Shown: piece after piece, positions 24,606 to 32,791 of the stretch
Layout of the letters: each line of letters begins with the position of its first letter
Position numbering within the stretch: the first letter of the stretch is position 1
NCBI GenBank assembly: GCA_017648225.1
Contig: JAGCJE010000006.1
Coordinates: 1-43,338 of the forward strand
Source of the DNA: Kiritimatiellia bacterium
GTDB taxonomy: Bacteria > Verrucomicrobiota > Kiritimatiellia > RFP12 > UBA1067
Direction of reading: 5' to 3'
DNA: 43,338 nt
Translations under genes and position numbers: made by a program
Notes under the pieces: model-generated
The model's input: only the letters and a program-made list of their open reading frames with translations
What the model was told of the DNA's origin: nothing
Databases searched by the model: none

Positions 24606-26699
24606 TTACCGACTAAAAAGCCGGAGTTGGCCTTGGGCTTGATAAACCAGCATCGAGTAGCCGTTGGCAACCCTGCATCCGGCGGCTGATGCACGTTCCA
24701 TAAGGGGCGTCACAGCTGGCTCATACCGAAGATCGTATACAAGCTCATTACCGGAAAACGAATATTCTTCTATCGGATCTACGGGAGTAGCGTTAACGAT
24801 AAGATCAAAGCCGGGCGTCAGCGCCATTCGGTGAAACACCTCCACCTCAGCGCCAAGCCGCTTTAGAGCGACAAGCACAGCCTTCGCGGCTCCGCCGGCG
24901 CCGAGGAGCGCCACCTTCAGTCCCGAAAGGCTTTCACGGGATGTAAACTCGAGTATCGCCTTAGAAAAACCGATTTCGTCGGTATTGTAGCCAAGTTTTC
25001 GGCCGTCTTTGAAAACAACCGTGTTAACGGCCCCGATCTCCCGCGCGGCGGCGTCGATAAAATCGAGATGTTTCATCACAGATTCCTTATGGGGAATCGT
25101 GACGGCCATCCCCTTCACATCGCACCTTTCGGCAAACAAAAGAGCCTCCTCCACCGTCTCGGCCGGATATGAAATCATCTCGGCCTTCCGTCCGGCCTTC
25201 GCGTGCGCGGCATTATGAATCTCGGGGCTGGAAGTCTTGACAAGCGGCCAACCCGTAACGGCATAGAGACTCATCTTCAGCTCATCCCAGAAATGCGGAT
25301 AAGATTTTGACACGCATCCGCTCGTATGGATAAGAACGGGCGAATCGAGACTTGTCGCGTAGATCGCCGCCGCCATCGCGATGCGATGATCATTCTTAGG
25401 ATCGACCTCGTAAGGATCTGCGAACACGTCCTCCATAGCGGCGAGCCGGTCGGATTCCTTTATCTTGAGTCTCTCAGTTCCGGTAAATACGGCATTCGCT
25501 CCAAGGGCCCTGTTCACGACGGCGAGCGCCGGATAATTATCGGGGCAGCCAGATACGTCAACAGCTTCGCCGCGCTTAACCTTCTCGACAAATTCCGCGA
25601 TTACGGCGTCAGGCTGGCGCGACCGGGAATCGAGACCTTCGATACGGATCTCGCTCCCCAAGGCGTTCGCCGCGAACCAGAACGCCGCACCGCTCCAATC
25701 GGCCTCGGCCTTGACAGGTCCGGGCGAAACGTACCTTTGAGAACCGCGCACGATAAAGCCCGTAGCGACCTCTCTGATTTCAATCCCGTAGCGCTCCAGC
25801 ACCTGAAGCGTCATGTCGACATATCCGCGCGACTCAAGAAGCGTTAAAAACCTGATTTCCGAATCACCTTCCAGAAGCGGAAGCGCGAATAAAAGCCCCG
25901 TGACGAACTGCGAGGAGATATTGCCGCGCAATTCGTGCAGTCCGGCCTTAAGGGCGTCGTAATCCAGCATCGGGCGTTCGGCGAGGCGGCCGCGGCGGAT
26001 GAACTCCGCTTTGATGCCGAGCGCGGCGGCTATAGGCGCAAAAAACCTAAGCGTAGAACCGCTCTCGCCGCAATCAAGAACAGCACTCTTACGCCCCGCG
26101 TCCCGAGCCTCGGCGAGCGAAGCTATGCAACGCCGCGTCGCGGCGATATCCGCACATTCTCCCACGTCGGCTGGCGACATTTCCCCGCCAGAAAGAAACT
26201 CGGCTATAAGAAGCCTGTGAAGGTGCGACTTCGAGACCGGCGGCGTAATCGCTCCGCGCAATTTTCGGGGCAAAAGAATTTTAGTGTCGCTCTTCACATG
26301 ATGAGCAAACGACGCGTAGTGCGCTCTTCTTTCATCCAGCTTGTTACCTAGCGGACGCGACTTGCCGCCCGCGGAAATACGCGCGGCTATCGTCTCGTCA
26401 TCGACATCGAAAACCGCGACAAAACCGTTCTCTTCGGCGTAAGCCCTGTTGGAAGGATTGAGTAGTGTCCCTCCGCCCAACGCAACGATCGGCGCTCTCA
26501 CCGAGCGCAGCGCCTCGCTCTCAAGGCGGCGGAATTCCGCTTCGCCCTTCGACTCAAAAATTTCTGGAATGGAACATCCCGCGCGGCGAACGATCTCCTC
26601 GTCGAGATCGACATACATTCTGCCGGCTTCCTTAGCCAGGTTTCGGGCAAGCGTCGACTTGCCGCTCGCGGGCGGACCGTAAAGATAAAGGGTTTTCAC
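24606..26699 (-). CDS. Trifunctional shikimate kinase / EPSP synthase / shikimate dehydrogenase fusion
   Basis: The protein has 697 residues and the frame is continuous. Residues 1-145 are shikimate kinase: P-loop GPPASGKST, DLDEEI (Asp in the shikimate site), GEAEFRRLE (Arg), GGG at 75-77 and lid RPLG. Residues about 146-478 are a compact EPSP synthase: PVSKSHLHR (Lys157), DCGESGSTLRF, ISSQF at 261-265, KIKESDR with Glu415, and KNDHR. Residues about 479-697 are shikimate dehydrogenase: TSSPEIHN, TIPHKE with catalytic Lys538, GYNTDEIGF with Asp574, GAGGAAKAV (NADP loop) and a C-terminal NGYSMLVYQ. The three steps (SDH, SK, EPSPS) are consecutive in chorismate synthesis. The start codon is GTG, with AGAGGAAA before it. 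The EPSPS and SDH parts are each shorter than free enzymes (about 333 against 430, and 219 against 270 residues). The NADP-specificity motif (NRTxxR/K) is not clear: HRMALT is seen. Confidence 0.92.
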   Translation of the reverse strand: MKTLYLYGPPASGKSTLARNLAKEAGRMYVDLDEEIVRRAGCSIPEIFESKGEAEFRRLESEALRSVRAPIVALGGGTLLNPSNRAYAEENGFVAVFDVDDETIAARISAGGKSRPLGNKLDERRAHYASFAHHVKSDTKILLPRKLRGAITPPVSKSHLHRLLIAEFLSGGEMSPADVGECADIAATRRCIASLAEARDAGRKSAVLDCGESGSTLRFFAPIAAALGIKAEFIRRGRLAERPMLDYDALKAGLHELRGNISSQFVTGLLFALPLLEGDSEIRFLTLLESRGYVDMTLQVLERYGIEIREVATGFIVRGSQRYVSPGPVKAEADWSGAAFWFAANALGSEIRIEGLDSRSRQPDAVIAEFVEKVKRGEAVDVSGCPDNYPALAVVNRALGANAVFTGTERLKIKESDRLAAMEDVFADPYEVDPKNDHRIAMAAAIYATSLDSPVLIHTSGCVSKSYPHFWDELKMSLYAVTGWPLVKTSSPEIHNAAHAKAGRKAEMISYPAETVEEALLFAERCDVKGMAVTIPHKESVMKHLDFIDAAAREIGAVNTVVFKDGRKLGYNTDEIGFSKAILEFTSRESLSGLKVALLGAGGAAKAVLVALKRLGAEVEVFHRMALTPGFDLIVNATPVDPIEEYSFSGNELVYDLRYEPAVTPLMERASAAGCRVANGYSMLVYQAQGQLRLFSR

Positions 26700-26711
26700 T
26701 TTCCTCTATGC

Positions 26712-27872
26712 TCAGCGCGTCTTGAAACGGTATTCCGTAACAGAACGGAACGTCTCGCCGGGACGCAATACGGTCGACGGAAATTCGGGATGGTTCGGGG
26801 AGTCGGGATAATGCTGCGTTTCAAGGGCGATACCCGCATACTGGCAAAGATTTTTACCGGGGGTCTTTGAAGGCATATTCTTATTCTCTCCGATATCCAT
26901 GTTCTGAGCGCCGTACATCTGCATACAGGGCTCGGTCGTCCATATCTCAAGGACGCGCCCCGACTTCGGATCAAACATTTCGACGGCCTGCTTCATCTCG
27001 CCGGGCTTGCCGCGCAGAACGAAGTTATGATCGTACCAGTTGTCCATGGGCTTGAGCCAATCCTGGGCCTTCATCCAGTCCATCTTATATCCGATCGGAC
27101 GCAGGTAAGTGAAATCAAATCCGGTTCCGGCGACCGGAACGTCCTCTACGGGAATAAGCCCGTCGTCAGTTTTAGTGAACTTGTCGGCGAAAATCTGGAG
27201 ATGCTGCTCCAGAACGTCGCCGCTCGATTCGCCGGCGAGATTCCAGTAAGAATGGTGGGTCGGATTAACGACCGTCGGCTTGTCAGAGGTAAGCTCGTAC
27301 TCGACACGCCAGATATTACCGGGAAGAACGCTGTATGTAACCTTGGCCGTTACGTCGCCGGGGAAGCCGTTTTCACCACCCTTGTCGACGTATGTAAGTT
27401 CAAGACCTTTCACGTCGCCCTTGGCGAACGGCTTGGCCTTCCAGACTTTTGCATCCCATCCGTCCGGGCCGCTGTGGAGATTGCAATTTCGCGGAGCGGG
27501 AGTCGTTTCGTTAATAGGAAGCTGATAGGTTTTGCCGTCGAGAGTGAATCTGCCGTCTCTGATGCGGTTGCCGTAACGGCCGATCAAGGTTCCCATCGAA
27601 AAACCGAGCTCCTCATACTCCTTTACGGAGTTCCAGCCGAGAGTCACGTCCGCCATATTGCCGCTGCGGTCAGGGGCAAAGCACTTGACGAGACGGCCGC
27701 CGAAATCCGAAACGACGATTTTTAGGCCGTCCTTGCCTTCTATCGTATAAAGCGAGGCCGCTTCAGACGATTTCGTGGTGCCGAAAGGTTCGACCTTAAC
27801 ATCGGCCTTCTCTTCACCGCCCATACACCCGGCGAGCAGTCCCGCCGCTAAGATCACAGATAATTTGTTCAT
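26712..27872 (-). CDS. galM: Aldose 1-epimerase lipoprotein (GalM family)
   Basis: The protein has 386 residues, longer than cytosolic GalM because of a lipoprotein leader: MNKLSVILAAGLLAGC with Cys16 and a Gly/Glu/Lys linker. It interconverts alpha and beta anomers of galactose, glucose and similar sugars. Signature motifs present are GRYGNRI, LHSGPDGWD, NPTHHSYWNLAG with the two catalytic-site His, and ALETQHYPDSPNHP with the catalytic Glu. The mature enzyme would lie outside the cytoplasm, fitting extracellular glycan breakdown. It follows the GH109-type gene after 109 bases and has its own promoter. Confidence 0.93.
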   Translation of the reverse strand: MNKLSVILAAGLLAGCMGGEEKADVKVEPFGTTKSSEAASLYTIEGKDGLKIVVSDFGGRLVKCFAPDRSGNMADVTLGWNSVKEYEELGFSMGTLIGRYGNRIRDGRFTLDGKTYQLPINETTPAPRNCNLHSGPDGWDAKVWKAKPFAKGDVKGLELTYVDKGGENGFPGDVTAKVTYSVLPGNIWRVEYELTSDKPTVVNPTHHSYWNLAGESSGDVLEQHLQIFADKFTKTDDGLIPVEDVPVAGTGFDFTYLRPIGYKMDWMKAQDWLKPMDNWYDHNFVLRGKPGEMKQAVEMFDPKSGRVLEIWTTEPCMQMYGAQNMDIGENKNMPSKTPGKNLCQYAGIALETQHYPDSPNHPEFPSTVLRPGETFRSVTEYRFKTR

Positions 27873-27944
27873 AGGATTTTCCTTTTTAGTTCCATTAACC
27901 TATTTAAATTGAATTTATTCCAAAGCCCTTACGGCCGCAGATAA

Positions 27945-27974
27945 ATTTTACCAAATCAGGACAAACTCGGGCAA
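27945..27974 (-). promoter_or_regulatory. galM promoter
   Basis: -35 TTGCCC (27974-27969), an 18-bp spacer, and -10 TAAAAT (27950-27945) preceded by TTTGG. The architecture matches the rplM promoter base for base around the -10 (TTTGGTAAAAT). The leader is about 65 nt with AAAAAGGAAA as ribosome binding site. Confidence 0.65.
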
Positions 27975-27981
27975 GCGGCGG

Positions 27982-29472
27982 TTATGAGATGAAGCCTTCC
28001 TGCCTGGCGACCTTGTCGACGTCCTCGTCGCGCTTGATGTTCTTGAAATTGCCGGGCAGCTTCGTAAGATCCATCTCGTCGATTGCAAAGCCCTTGGTCG
28101 TGCGCCAGGCGCCGCGCGTAAAATCTGGACACTCGACAGGGTGAGAGCCGGATTGAACGGATCTTCTGGTCAAATCGACCATTGAACTCCAGGCCGCGAG
28201 ATCATAAACGTCGGTATCAAGCGGAATACCGCACTGCAGGCAGTACGTCCACCTCAAATCCATAATAAAGTCCATACCGCCGTGACCGCCCATCTTCTTG
28301 GCGACTTCGCCCGCCGCCGTCCAGATCGGATGGCGATACTTCCTGCGGAGCTCGGCCGTCGCCGCTTCGCTTTGAAAACCGTGGGCCTTACCGTCGCCGG
28401 CCTTATTCTCGAATGCGACTCTAAACTCGGGATACCCCATCGCCATACCCTTCGTCCCGGAAACGAGATTTAAGCGCGAATACGGACGCGGAGTACAGGT
28501 ATCCAACTGAAGCAGAATCGTTCTGCCGAGTTTTGTTTTAATGACGGATGTGTTTATATCGCCGATTTTCACCTTAACATCCTTGCGCCAATCGGTGAAA
28601 AGCTCCTTCACGTAATGGGAGTACGACGACTGCTTCGACTCCACCGAAACCAGAAAGTCAAATGCGTCTCCTCGATTGATATCCATATATTTAGCCACAG
28701 GTCCTAAACCGTGGGTCGGATATTGATTGCCGCAATATTTCGAATAGAAGTCGAGCGTCCAGCCAGGACGGCCAGCCTTAACGGGATCCTGGGCGCCATC
28801 CATCGTATGATATCGTCCGCCGAACTGAAGGTTGCGCTGATCGTGGATGTACGCCGCCTCGCCGTGATTGATTTCGCCGAAAAGGCCTTGCTTGACCATA
28901 TTAAGCATAAGCATCTCCTCTTCGCCGTAGCAGCAGTTCTCAAGCATCATGCAGGGCATTCGCGTGCGCTCGCTAGTCTCAACCAGACTCCAGCACTCCT
29001 CAACGTTAAGAGCGCCGGGAACCTCGTTAAGGACGATCTTGCCGTGTTCCATCGCATAGCGCGCGATCGGCTCATGAAGATGCCAGGGCGTAACGTTGTA
29101 GATGACATCTACCTTATCAGAATCACAAATCCGCTTATATCCTTCCGGTCCAGCGACGGCAATAGCGGGAGACGGCTTTCTATGCGCTTTAAGCCACTTA
29201 ACTTCCGCATCGACGCGATCCTGAAACAAATCCGCGACGGCCGTAACCTCCGTTCCCGGGAGCGTAGCTATCCTGCGAAGCGCCGCACGGCCTCTGACGC
29301 CGACGCCGATACACGCCACGCGAACCTTCTTCATCGGCTTAAGCGAGAAACCCTGCATCGGAGCGCCGCACGGCTCGAACATCTTGAACCTGTTTCCGAT
29401 GCATCCCGCCGCCATCGCCAGCGCGCCCATCCAGGCGGTCGACTTGAAAAAATCTCTTCTGTTAACATTCAT
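27982..29472 (-). CDS. GH109-type NAD-dependent alpha-N-acetylgalactosaminidase, Tat-exported
   Basis: The protein has 496 residues. The leader has twin Arg (NRRDFFKS) and a hydrophobic segment ending AAGC at residue 24, a possible Tat lipoprotein. The fold is Gfo/Idh/MocA: IGVGVRG (56-61) binds NAD. The usual EKP motif reads NEVPGALNVEECW, and the following MMLENCCYGEEEMLMLNMV and YPTHGLGPVAKYMDINRGD with His254 are the signature of GH109 glycosidases rather than ordinary oxidoreductases. GH109 enzymes use NAD in a redox-assisted cleavage of alpha-GalNAc, as on mucin O-glycans or blood-group A. The ribosome binding site is AGGAGA. The adjacent galM could mutarotate the released sugar. An inactive or differently specific relative cannot be excluded. 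Confidence 0.85.
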   Translation of the reverse strand: MNVNRRDFFKSTAWMGALAMAAGCIGNRFKMFEPCGAPMQGFSLKPMKKVRVACIGVGVRGRAALRRIATLPGTEVTAVADLFQDRVDAEVKWLKAHRKPSPAIAVAGPEGYKRICDSDKVDVIYNVTPWHLHEPIARYAMEHGKIVLNEVPGALNVEECWSLVETSERTRMPCMMLENCCYGEEEMLMLNMVKQGLFGEINHGEAAYIHDQRNLQFGGRYHTMDGAQDPVKAGRPGWTLDFYSKYCGNQYPTHGLGPVAKYMDINRGDAFDFLVSVESKQSSYSHYVKELFTDWRKDVKVKIGDINTSVIKTKLGRTILLQLDTCTPRPYSRLNLVSGTKGMAMGYPEFRVAFENKAGDGKAHGFQSEAATAELRRKYRHPIWTAAGEVAKKMGGHGGMDFIMDLRWTYCLQCGIPLDTDVYDLAAWSSMVDLTRRSVQSGSHPVECPDFTRGAWRTTKGFAIDEMDLTKLPGNFKNIKRDEDVDKVARQEGFIS

Positions 29473-29517
29473 ACCGGCAATCTCCTGTCTTTGTTTTCAT
29501 CCGCAGAGTTCATAGGC

Positions 29518-29523
29518 ATTATA
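29518..29523 (-). promoter_or_regulatory. Extended -10 promoter of the GH109-type gene
   Basis: TATAAT is preceded by TTTTGG. A weak -35 candidate, TTGCCT, lies 19 bp upstream. The leader is about 40 nt and ends in AGGAGA. Confidence 0.6.
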
Positions 29524-29594
29524 CCAAAATTAAGCGTGCGAAAGGCAAAATCCGTCAGGCCGCCCTCAAACGATATCGGCTATGGGCCTATGGG

Positions 29595-30701
29595 CTACCC
29601 CATCAGATATTTTCCGATAAAGGGGATCTTCCTGACGGCAAAACTCACAAGCGAAGACGAAACGAACGCTATGGAGGCGACCGCCATAACCGCCAGCGGC
29701 ATCGGAACAACGCCCTTGAGCGCCGCGCTGACGGGCGCGAGCGCGATCATATGGATCAAATACGTTCCGTAGCTCGCCTCGGATAGAGGGACGATAACCC
29801 GACGATAAAACGCTCCGTCGGCGGTGATTTTGCGGATGACGAGAAAAAGACCGACGACCGCCGCGGCCACGCCGAGCGAACAGTATTCGATACACGTCTC
29901 AAAATCCACGGCGGCGGCGTATGGCTCGCGGACAGGAAAACCGTCAGCGGGAATTCGGAAATAAAGCCCACATGCCATAATGGCGAAGCCGGCGGCGAAA
30001 AGCGGAAGCGCGACGGCCAGGGTCTTGCTCCACGAGAACTGAGAAACGAACCTGCGGATGTAGAGCGCGATAAGCATATACCCGAAAAAGCCGCTCACGT
30101 GGTAAAACGTGCCGAAACCGTTCCAGGGGCACTCCCCCCAGAGATAGGCTATCGAGCCGAAAGAGGGATCTCCGACAAACACCAATGAAATGCGTCGTAG
30201 ATAAGGGAAGAGCGCGGTAAAAAGCCAAACGCCGATCCACATCCGGATTTCTCGCTTGCCCGCCTTCTCAGCCCAGGGTGAAAGAAGCGGCATCGCCAGA
30301 TAAAGCCCGAAAAGCATAGGAACGAACCAGAGGTGTCCCGCGGCCATCGGGAAATTAAAACACATCTCTTTTATATTGCCGTTAAAATGCCAGACGTAAA
30401 ACAAGGACCAGATGAAAAACGGAATCAGAATACGCGAAGCCCTGCGGCGCAAAAACCGCCCGGTTTCAGCTTTAAGGGGAAAGAGCAGATAGCATGAGGC
30501 TATTACAAAGAGAGGTACGCACGAGCGCGCCAACCCTTCGTATACGCAAACCCAGACCGCGTCGGACCTGGTCGCGATACTTAAGTCTCCGTTGGAAAAA
30601 TCGATGTAATAAGGCTCGAGAGCGTGGATCACCATCACCATGAAACATGCTATAAGACGAAGGTAATCGAGGAAAACGATGCGCTCTTTCAATTCTTTCA
30701 T
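29595..30701 (-). CDS. Acyltransferase-3 family membrane protein
   Basis: The protein has 368 residues and about ten membrane helices. It transfers acyl groups (often acetyl or succinyl) onto surface or extracytoplasmic sugars. The N-terminal FLDYLRLIACFMVMVIHA with its conserved His, basic residues in the first loops, and the overall helix spacing fit the family. GGGAGTT serves as ribosome binding site 15 bases after the TsaC/YrdC stop. It probably modifies LPS, capsule or another envelope glycan; the acceptor is unknown. Confidence 0.87.
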   Translation of the reverse strand: MKELKERIVFLDYLRLIACFMVMVIHALEPYYIDFSNGDLSIATRSDAVWVCVYEGLARSCVPLFVIASCYLLFPLKAETGRFLRRRASRILIPFFIWSLFYVWHFNGNIKEMCFNFPMAAGHLWFVPMLFGLYLAMPLLSPWAEKAGKREIRMWIGVWLFTALFPYLRRISLVFVGDPSFGSIAYLWGECPWNGFGTFYHVSGFFGYMLIALYIRRFVSQFSWSKTLAVALPLFAAGFAIMACGLYFRIPADGFPVREPYAAAVDFETCIEYCSLGVAAAVVGLFLVIRKITADGAFYRRVIVPLSEASYGTYLIHMIALAPVSAALKGVVPMPLAVMAVASIAFVSSSLVSFAVRKIPFIGKYLMG

Positions 30702-30716
30702 ATTAACTCCCTGGTT

Positions 30717-31280
30717 TTAACACCGTACGGCACCCTGCCGCAGAATTTTAATATCCCCGCTGGCGTTTACGGCAACAACCGTCGAGGCGACTCCTCCGGG
30801 GCTGACGCCGCCGTCAACGACGAGGTCTGCCGAGAGGCCCACCGACTTGAGAGCCTCGGCGGCTTCAACGGCGGCCTGCGACCCGGAGAGATTTGCGCTG
30901 GTAACCTTAAGCGCTCCGCCGCACCTGTCGATAAGCTTACACGTCCACTCGAAATCGGGAACACGAAAGCCCTCCGTCGTCTCTCCGTTCGAAACTACGA
31001 GCGTCAGAGCCCCCGGCCAATGACGCTTAGCCAATTCCGCCGCGCGTCCGGTCAAACTGAACCCGCGACGCTCGACAGCCTCGACGCTTGAGGCCAGAAA
31101 CGCGATCGGTTTTTTTTCAGAGCGTCCCTTTATCGTATAGAGTCTCTCAACCGCATCGGGAAAATCCGGATGGGCTGCAAGACCGTAAACCGTATCGGTA
31201 GGAATTACAACGACGCCTCCTTCAAGAAGCGTCTTGCAAGCGGCCTCAAGTCCGACGGGATCGCAGCCGACGGTTCTCAT
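30717..31280 (-). CDS. Sua5/YciO/YrdC family protein, probable TsaC-type threonylcarbamoyl-AMP synthase
   Basis: The protein has 187 residues. It makes L-threonylcarbamoyl-adenylate from threonine, bicarbonate and ATP, the first step toward the t6A tRNA modification. The signature IPTDTVYGLAAHP and the basic KGRSEKKPIAFL segment are present, with the later KVTSANLSGSQA motif. The length fits the short TsaC form. The ATG (31280) shares one base with the upstream stop (TGATG); a TTG three bases earlier is less likely. It sits in a run of small housekeeping genes. Confidence 0.88.
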   Translation of the reverse strand: MRTVGCDPVGLEAACKTLLEGGVVVIPTDTVYGLAAHPDFPDAVERLYTIKGRSEKKPIAFLASSVEAVERRGFSLTGRAAELAKRHWPGALTLVVSNGETTEGFRVPDFEWTCKLIDRCGGALKVTSANLSGSQAAVEAAEALKSVGLSADLVVDGGVSPGGVASTVVAVNASGDIKILRQGAVRC

Positions 31281-31708
31281 CAAATCCCCATTTCCGTTAA
31301 AATCCTCGCCGCGAGTTTTACCATCTCGACACAGGGACGCTTCGCATAATACGCGCTCGTGCGCTCCTCAGGAGCTCCGCCTCGGGTGGCGCCCGTACCC
31401 TCTAAAAGCTCGCGACAGACGATTGATCCGCACTCTTCCTTGAAGCGTCGGCAGAAATCCTGGACATAACCGTAAACCGCGGCCTTGTCGTCGCCGTATT
31501 CAAGGCCGAAAACTAGCGAGGCGCCCGTAACCGCGCCGCACACTTCGCGCATACGGCCGACGCCGCCGCCCAAACCGCACGAAATCTTCGAGGCCGTCTC
31601 CTCGTTGAGACCGTACTTATCGGCAAAAGCGAGAAAAACCGACTGCGAACAATTTTTACCGGTCAAGAAAAATTCTTCGGCCTTTGCCTCACGAGATTTA
31701 TTTTCCAT
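31280..31708 (-). CDS. C_GCAxxG_C_C family redox/metal protein
   Basis: The protein has 142 residues. Conserved spaced Cys residues are seen: GKNCSQSVF, SCGLGGGVGRMREVCGAVTGA, KEECGSIVCREL and RPCVEM. This is the pattern of the C_GCAxxG_C_C family, whose members are often found near iron-sulfur or redox genes; the biochemical function is not settled. The gene overlaps TsaC and starts immediately after the DUF167 stop, with AGAGGG as ribosome binding site. Confidence 0.9.
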   Translation of the reverse strand: MENKSREAKAEEFFLTGKNCSQSVFLAFADKYGLNEETASKISCGLGGGVGRMREVCGAVTGASLVFGLEYGDDKAAVYGYVQDFCRRFKEECGSIVCRELLEGTGATRGGAPEERTSAYYAKRPCVEMVKLAARILTEMGI

Positions 31709-32008
31709 TTATTTACCCTCTATGCTTTTTAAGATCGTTTCGAATTCTCCTGCAGACACACCGCAAAGTATAATGCGCTTCGTCTTCGAAGTTTCGCCCG
31801 ACTTGAATTTAACGCGCGACTTCGGAAGATCGAAAGCGTTCGCCACCGTCTCGACGAGTTCCTTGTTGGCCTTGCCGTCGACGGGCGCGGAGCGAAGACG
31901 GACTTTCAGCGCGTCGGCAACGACGCCTTCAACGCCCGCGCGTGACGAACGCGGCTGGGCGCGCACGTTTACGATTATTCCTTCAGGACTTTCCGTATAA
32001 AAACTCAT
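31709..32008 (-). CDS. DUF167 (YggU family) protein
   Basis: The protein has 99 residues, normal length. Features are VNVRAQPRSSRAGVEG at the N-terminus, LKVRLRSAPVDGKANKELVE in the middle, and KSRVKFKSGETSKTKRIIL near the end, which together define the family. It is a small cytosolic alpha/beta protein of unknown function. It begins 16 bases after the RluB-like stop with GAGGAAAG as ribosome binding site. Confidence 0.93.
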   Translation of the reverse strand: MSFYTESPEGIIVNVRAQPRSSRAGVEGVVADALKVRLRSAPVDGKANKELVETVANAFDLPKSRVKFKSGETSKTKRIILCGVSAGEFETILKSIEGK

Positions 32009-32024
32009 CTCTTGGGATCTTTCC

Positions 32025-32759
32025 TCAATCGCAGCCCTCGAGCGCCTCTGCGATTTCCGCTTGAGTCAAATCTCTGAATTCACCGGGATTCAAATCCATC
32101 GGAAGAGTCAACGAACCGATGGCGACGCGCTTTAAAGAAACGACGACGAGATGGGCGGCGGAACACATATAACGTATCTGGCGTTTGCGGCCCTCCTTAA
32201 GAACAAACTCAAGGGTCGTAATGTTGTTGAACGTTTCTCCGACAACACGAACGGGAACGGGGCGGGTCATATACCCGTCCGGCATTTTAACCGAACCGCG
32301 AAGAATCGCAAGCTTCTCGTCGTTCCAGCGGCCTGCGGCCTTTACTATATATGTTTTCCTGTGGCCGAAACGGGGATGGGTAAGTTTATTCGTAAGATCG
32401 CCGTCGTTGCTCATCAGAATAAGGCCTTCGGAATCCTTGTCGAGCCTACCGACGGGAACGAGCCTCTCGCCGACCGATCCCTTTATGATATCGGCAACGG
32501 TCTTCCCCCCGAAAGGATCGCTCATCGAGCTTAAAACACCGACGGGCTTGTAAAGCATTATCGTACGCTTCTTCTCCGCCGCCGCGATTCTCTCGCCGTC
32601 CACGGCGACATCGGCCGATTCCGGATCGAAACGCGCTCCGGCCTCACGAACAACAATCCCGTCCACGGTCACGCGGCCTGATTCGATTATCGCCGCGGCC
32701 CCTCGCCGTGAGGCGATTCCGGCGCGGGCAAGTATATTCTGCAATCTTTCTTCTGGCAT
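32025..32759 (-). CDS. RsuA/RluB-type 23S rRNA or RNA pseudouridine synthase
   Basis: The protein has 244 residues. An N-terminal S4 RNA-binding domain (1-48, RLQNILARAGIASRRGAAAI) is followed by the catalytic domain with the GRLDKDSEGL motif (Asp107 nucleophile), then KTYIVKAAG and KEGRKRQIRYMC. The enzyme isomerises uridine in rRNA. The RsuA, RluB, RluE and RluF subgroups are not separable by eye, but size and S4 domain favour RluB or RluE/F. The ribosome binding site is weak (ACGGGAA). It follows the glycosidase after 32 bases. Confidence 0.9.
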   Translation of the reverse strand: MPEERLQNILARAGIASRRGAAAIIESGRVTVDGIVVREAGARFDPESADVAVDGERIAAAEKKRTIMLYKPVGVLSSMSDPFGGKTVADIIKGSVGERLVPVGRLDKDSEGLILMSNDGDLTNKLTHPRFGHRKTYIVKAAGRWNDEKLAILRGSVKMPDGYMTRPVPVRVVGETFNNITTLEFVLKEGRKRQIRYMCSAAHLVVVSLKRVAIGSLTLPMDLNPGEFRDLTQAEIAEALEGCD

Positions 32760-32791
32760 ATTCGAATTCCCGTCTGTAAATTTGTATTGCC

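Noticed and set aside
27982..29472. Calling the protein a plain Gfo/Idh/MocA oxidoreductase
   Set aside because: The EKP Lys is Val and the ENCCYG and THGLGP signatures point to GH109 glycosidases.
29469..29513. 14-residue leader peptide before the GH109-type gene
   Set aside because: An ATG only four bases after the -10 box would lie at or before the likely transcript start, and it has no ribosome binding site.
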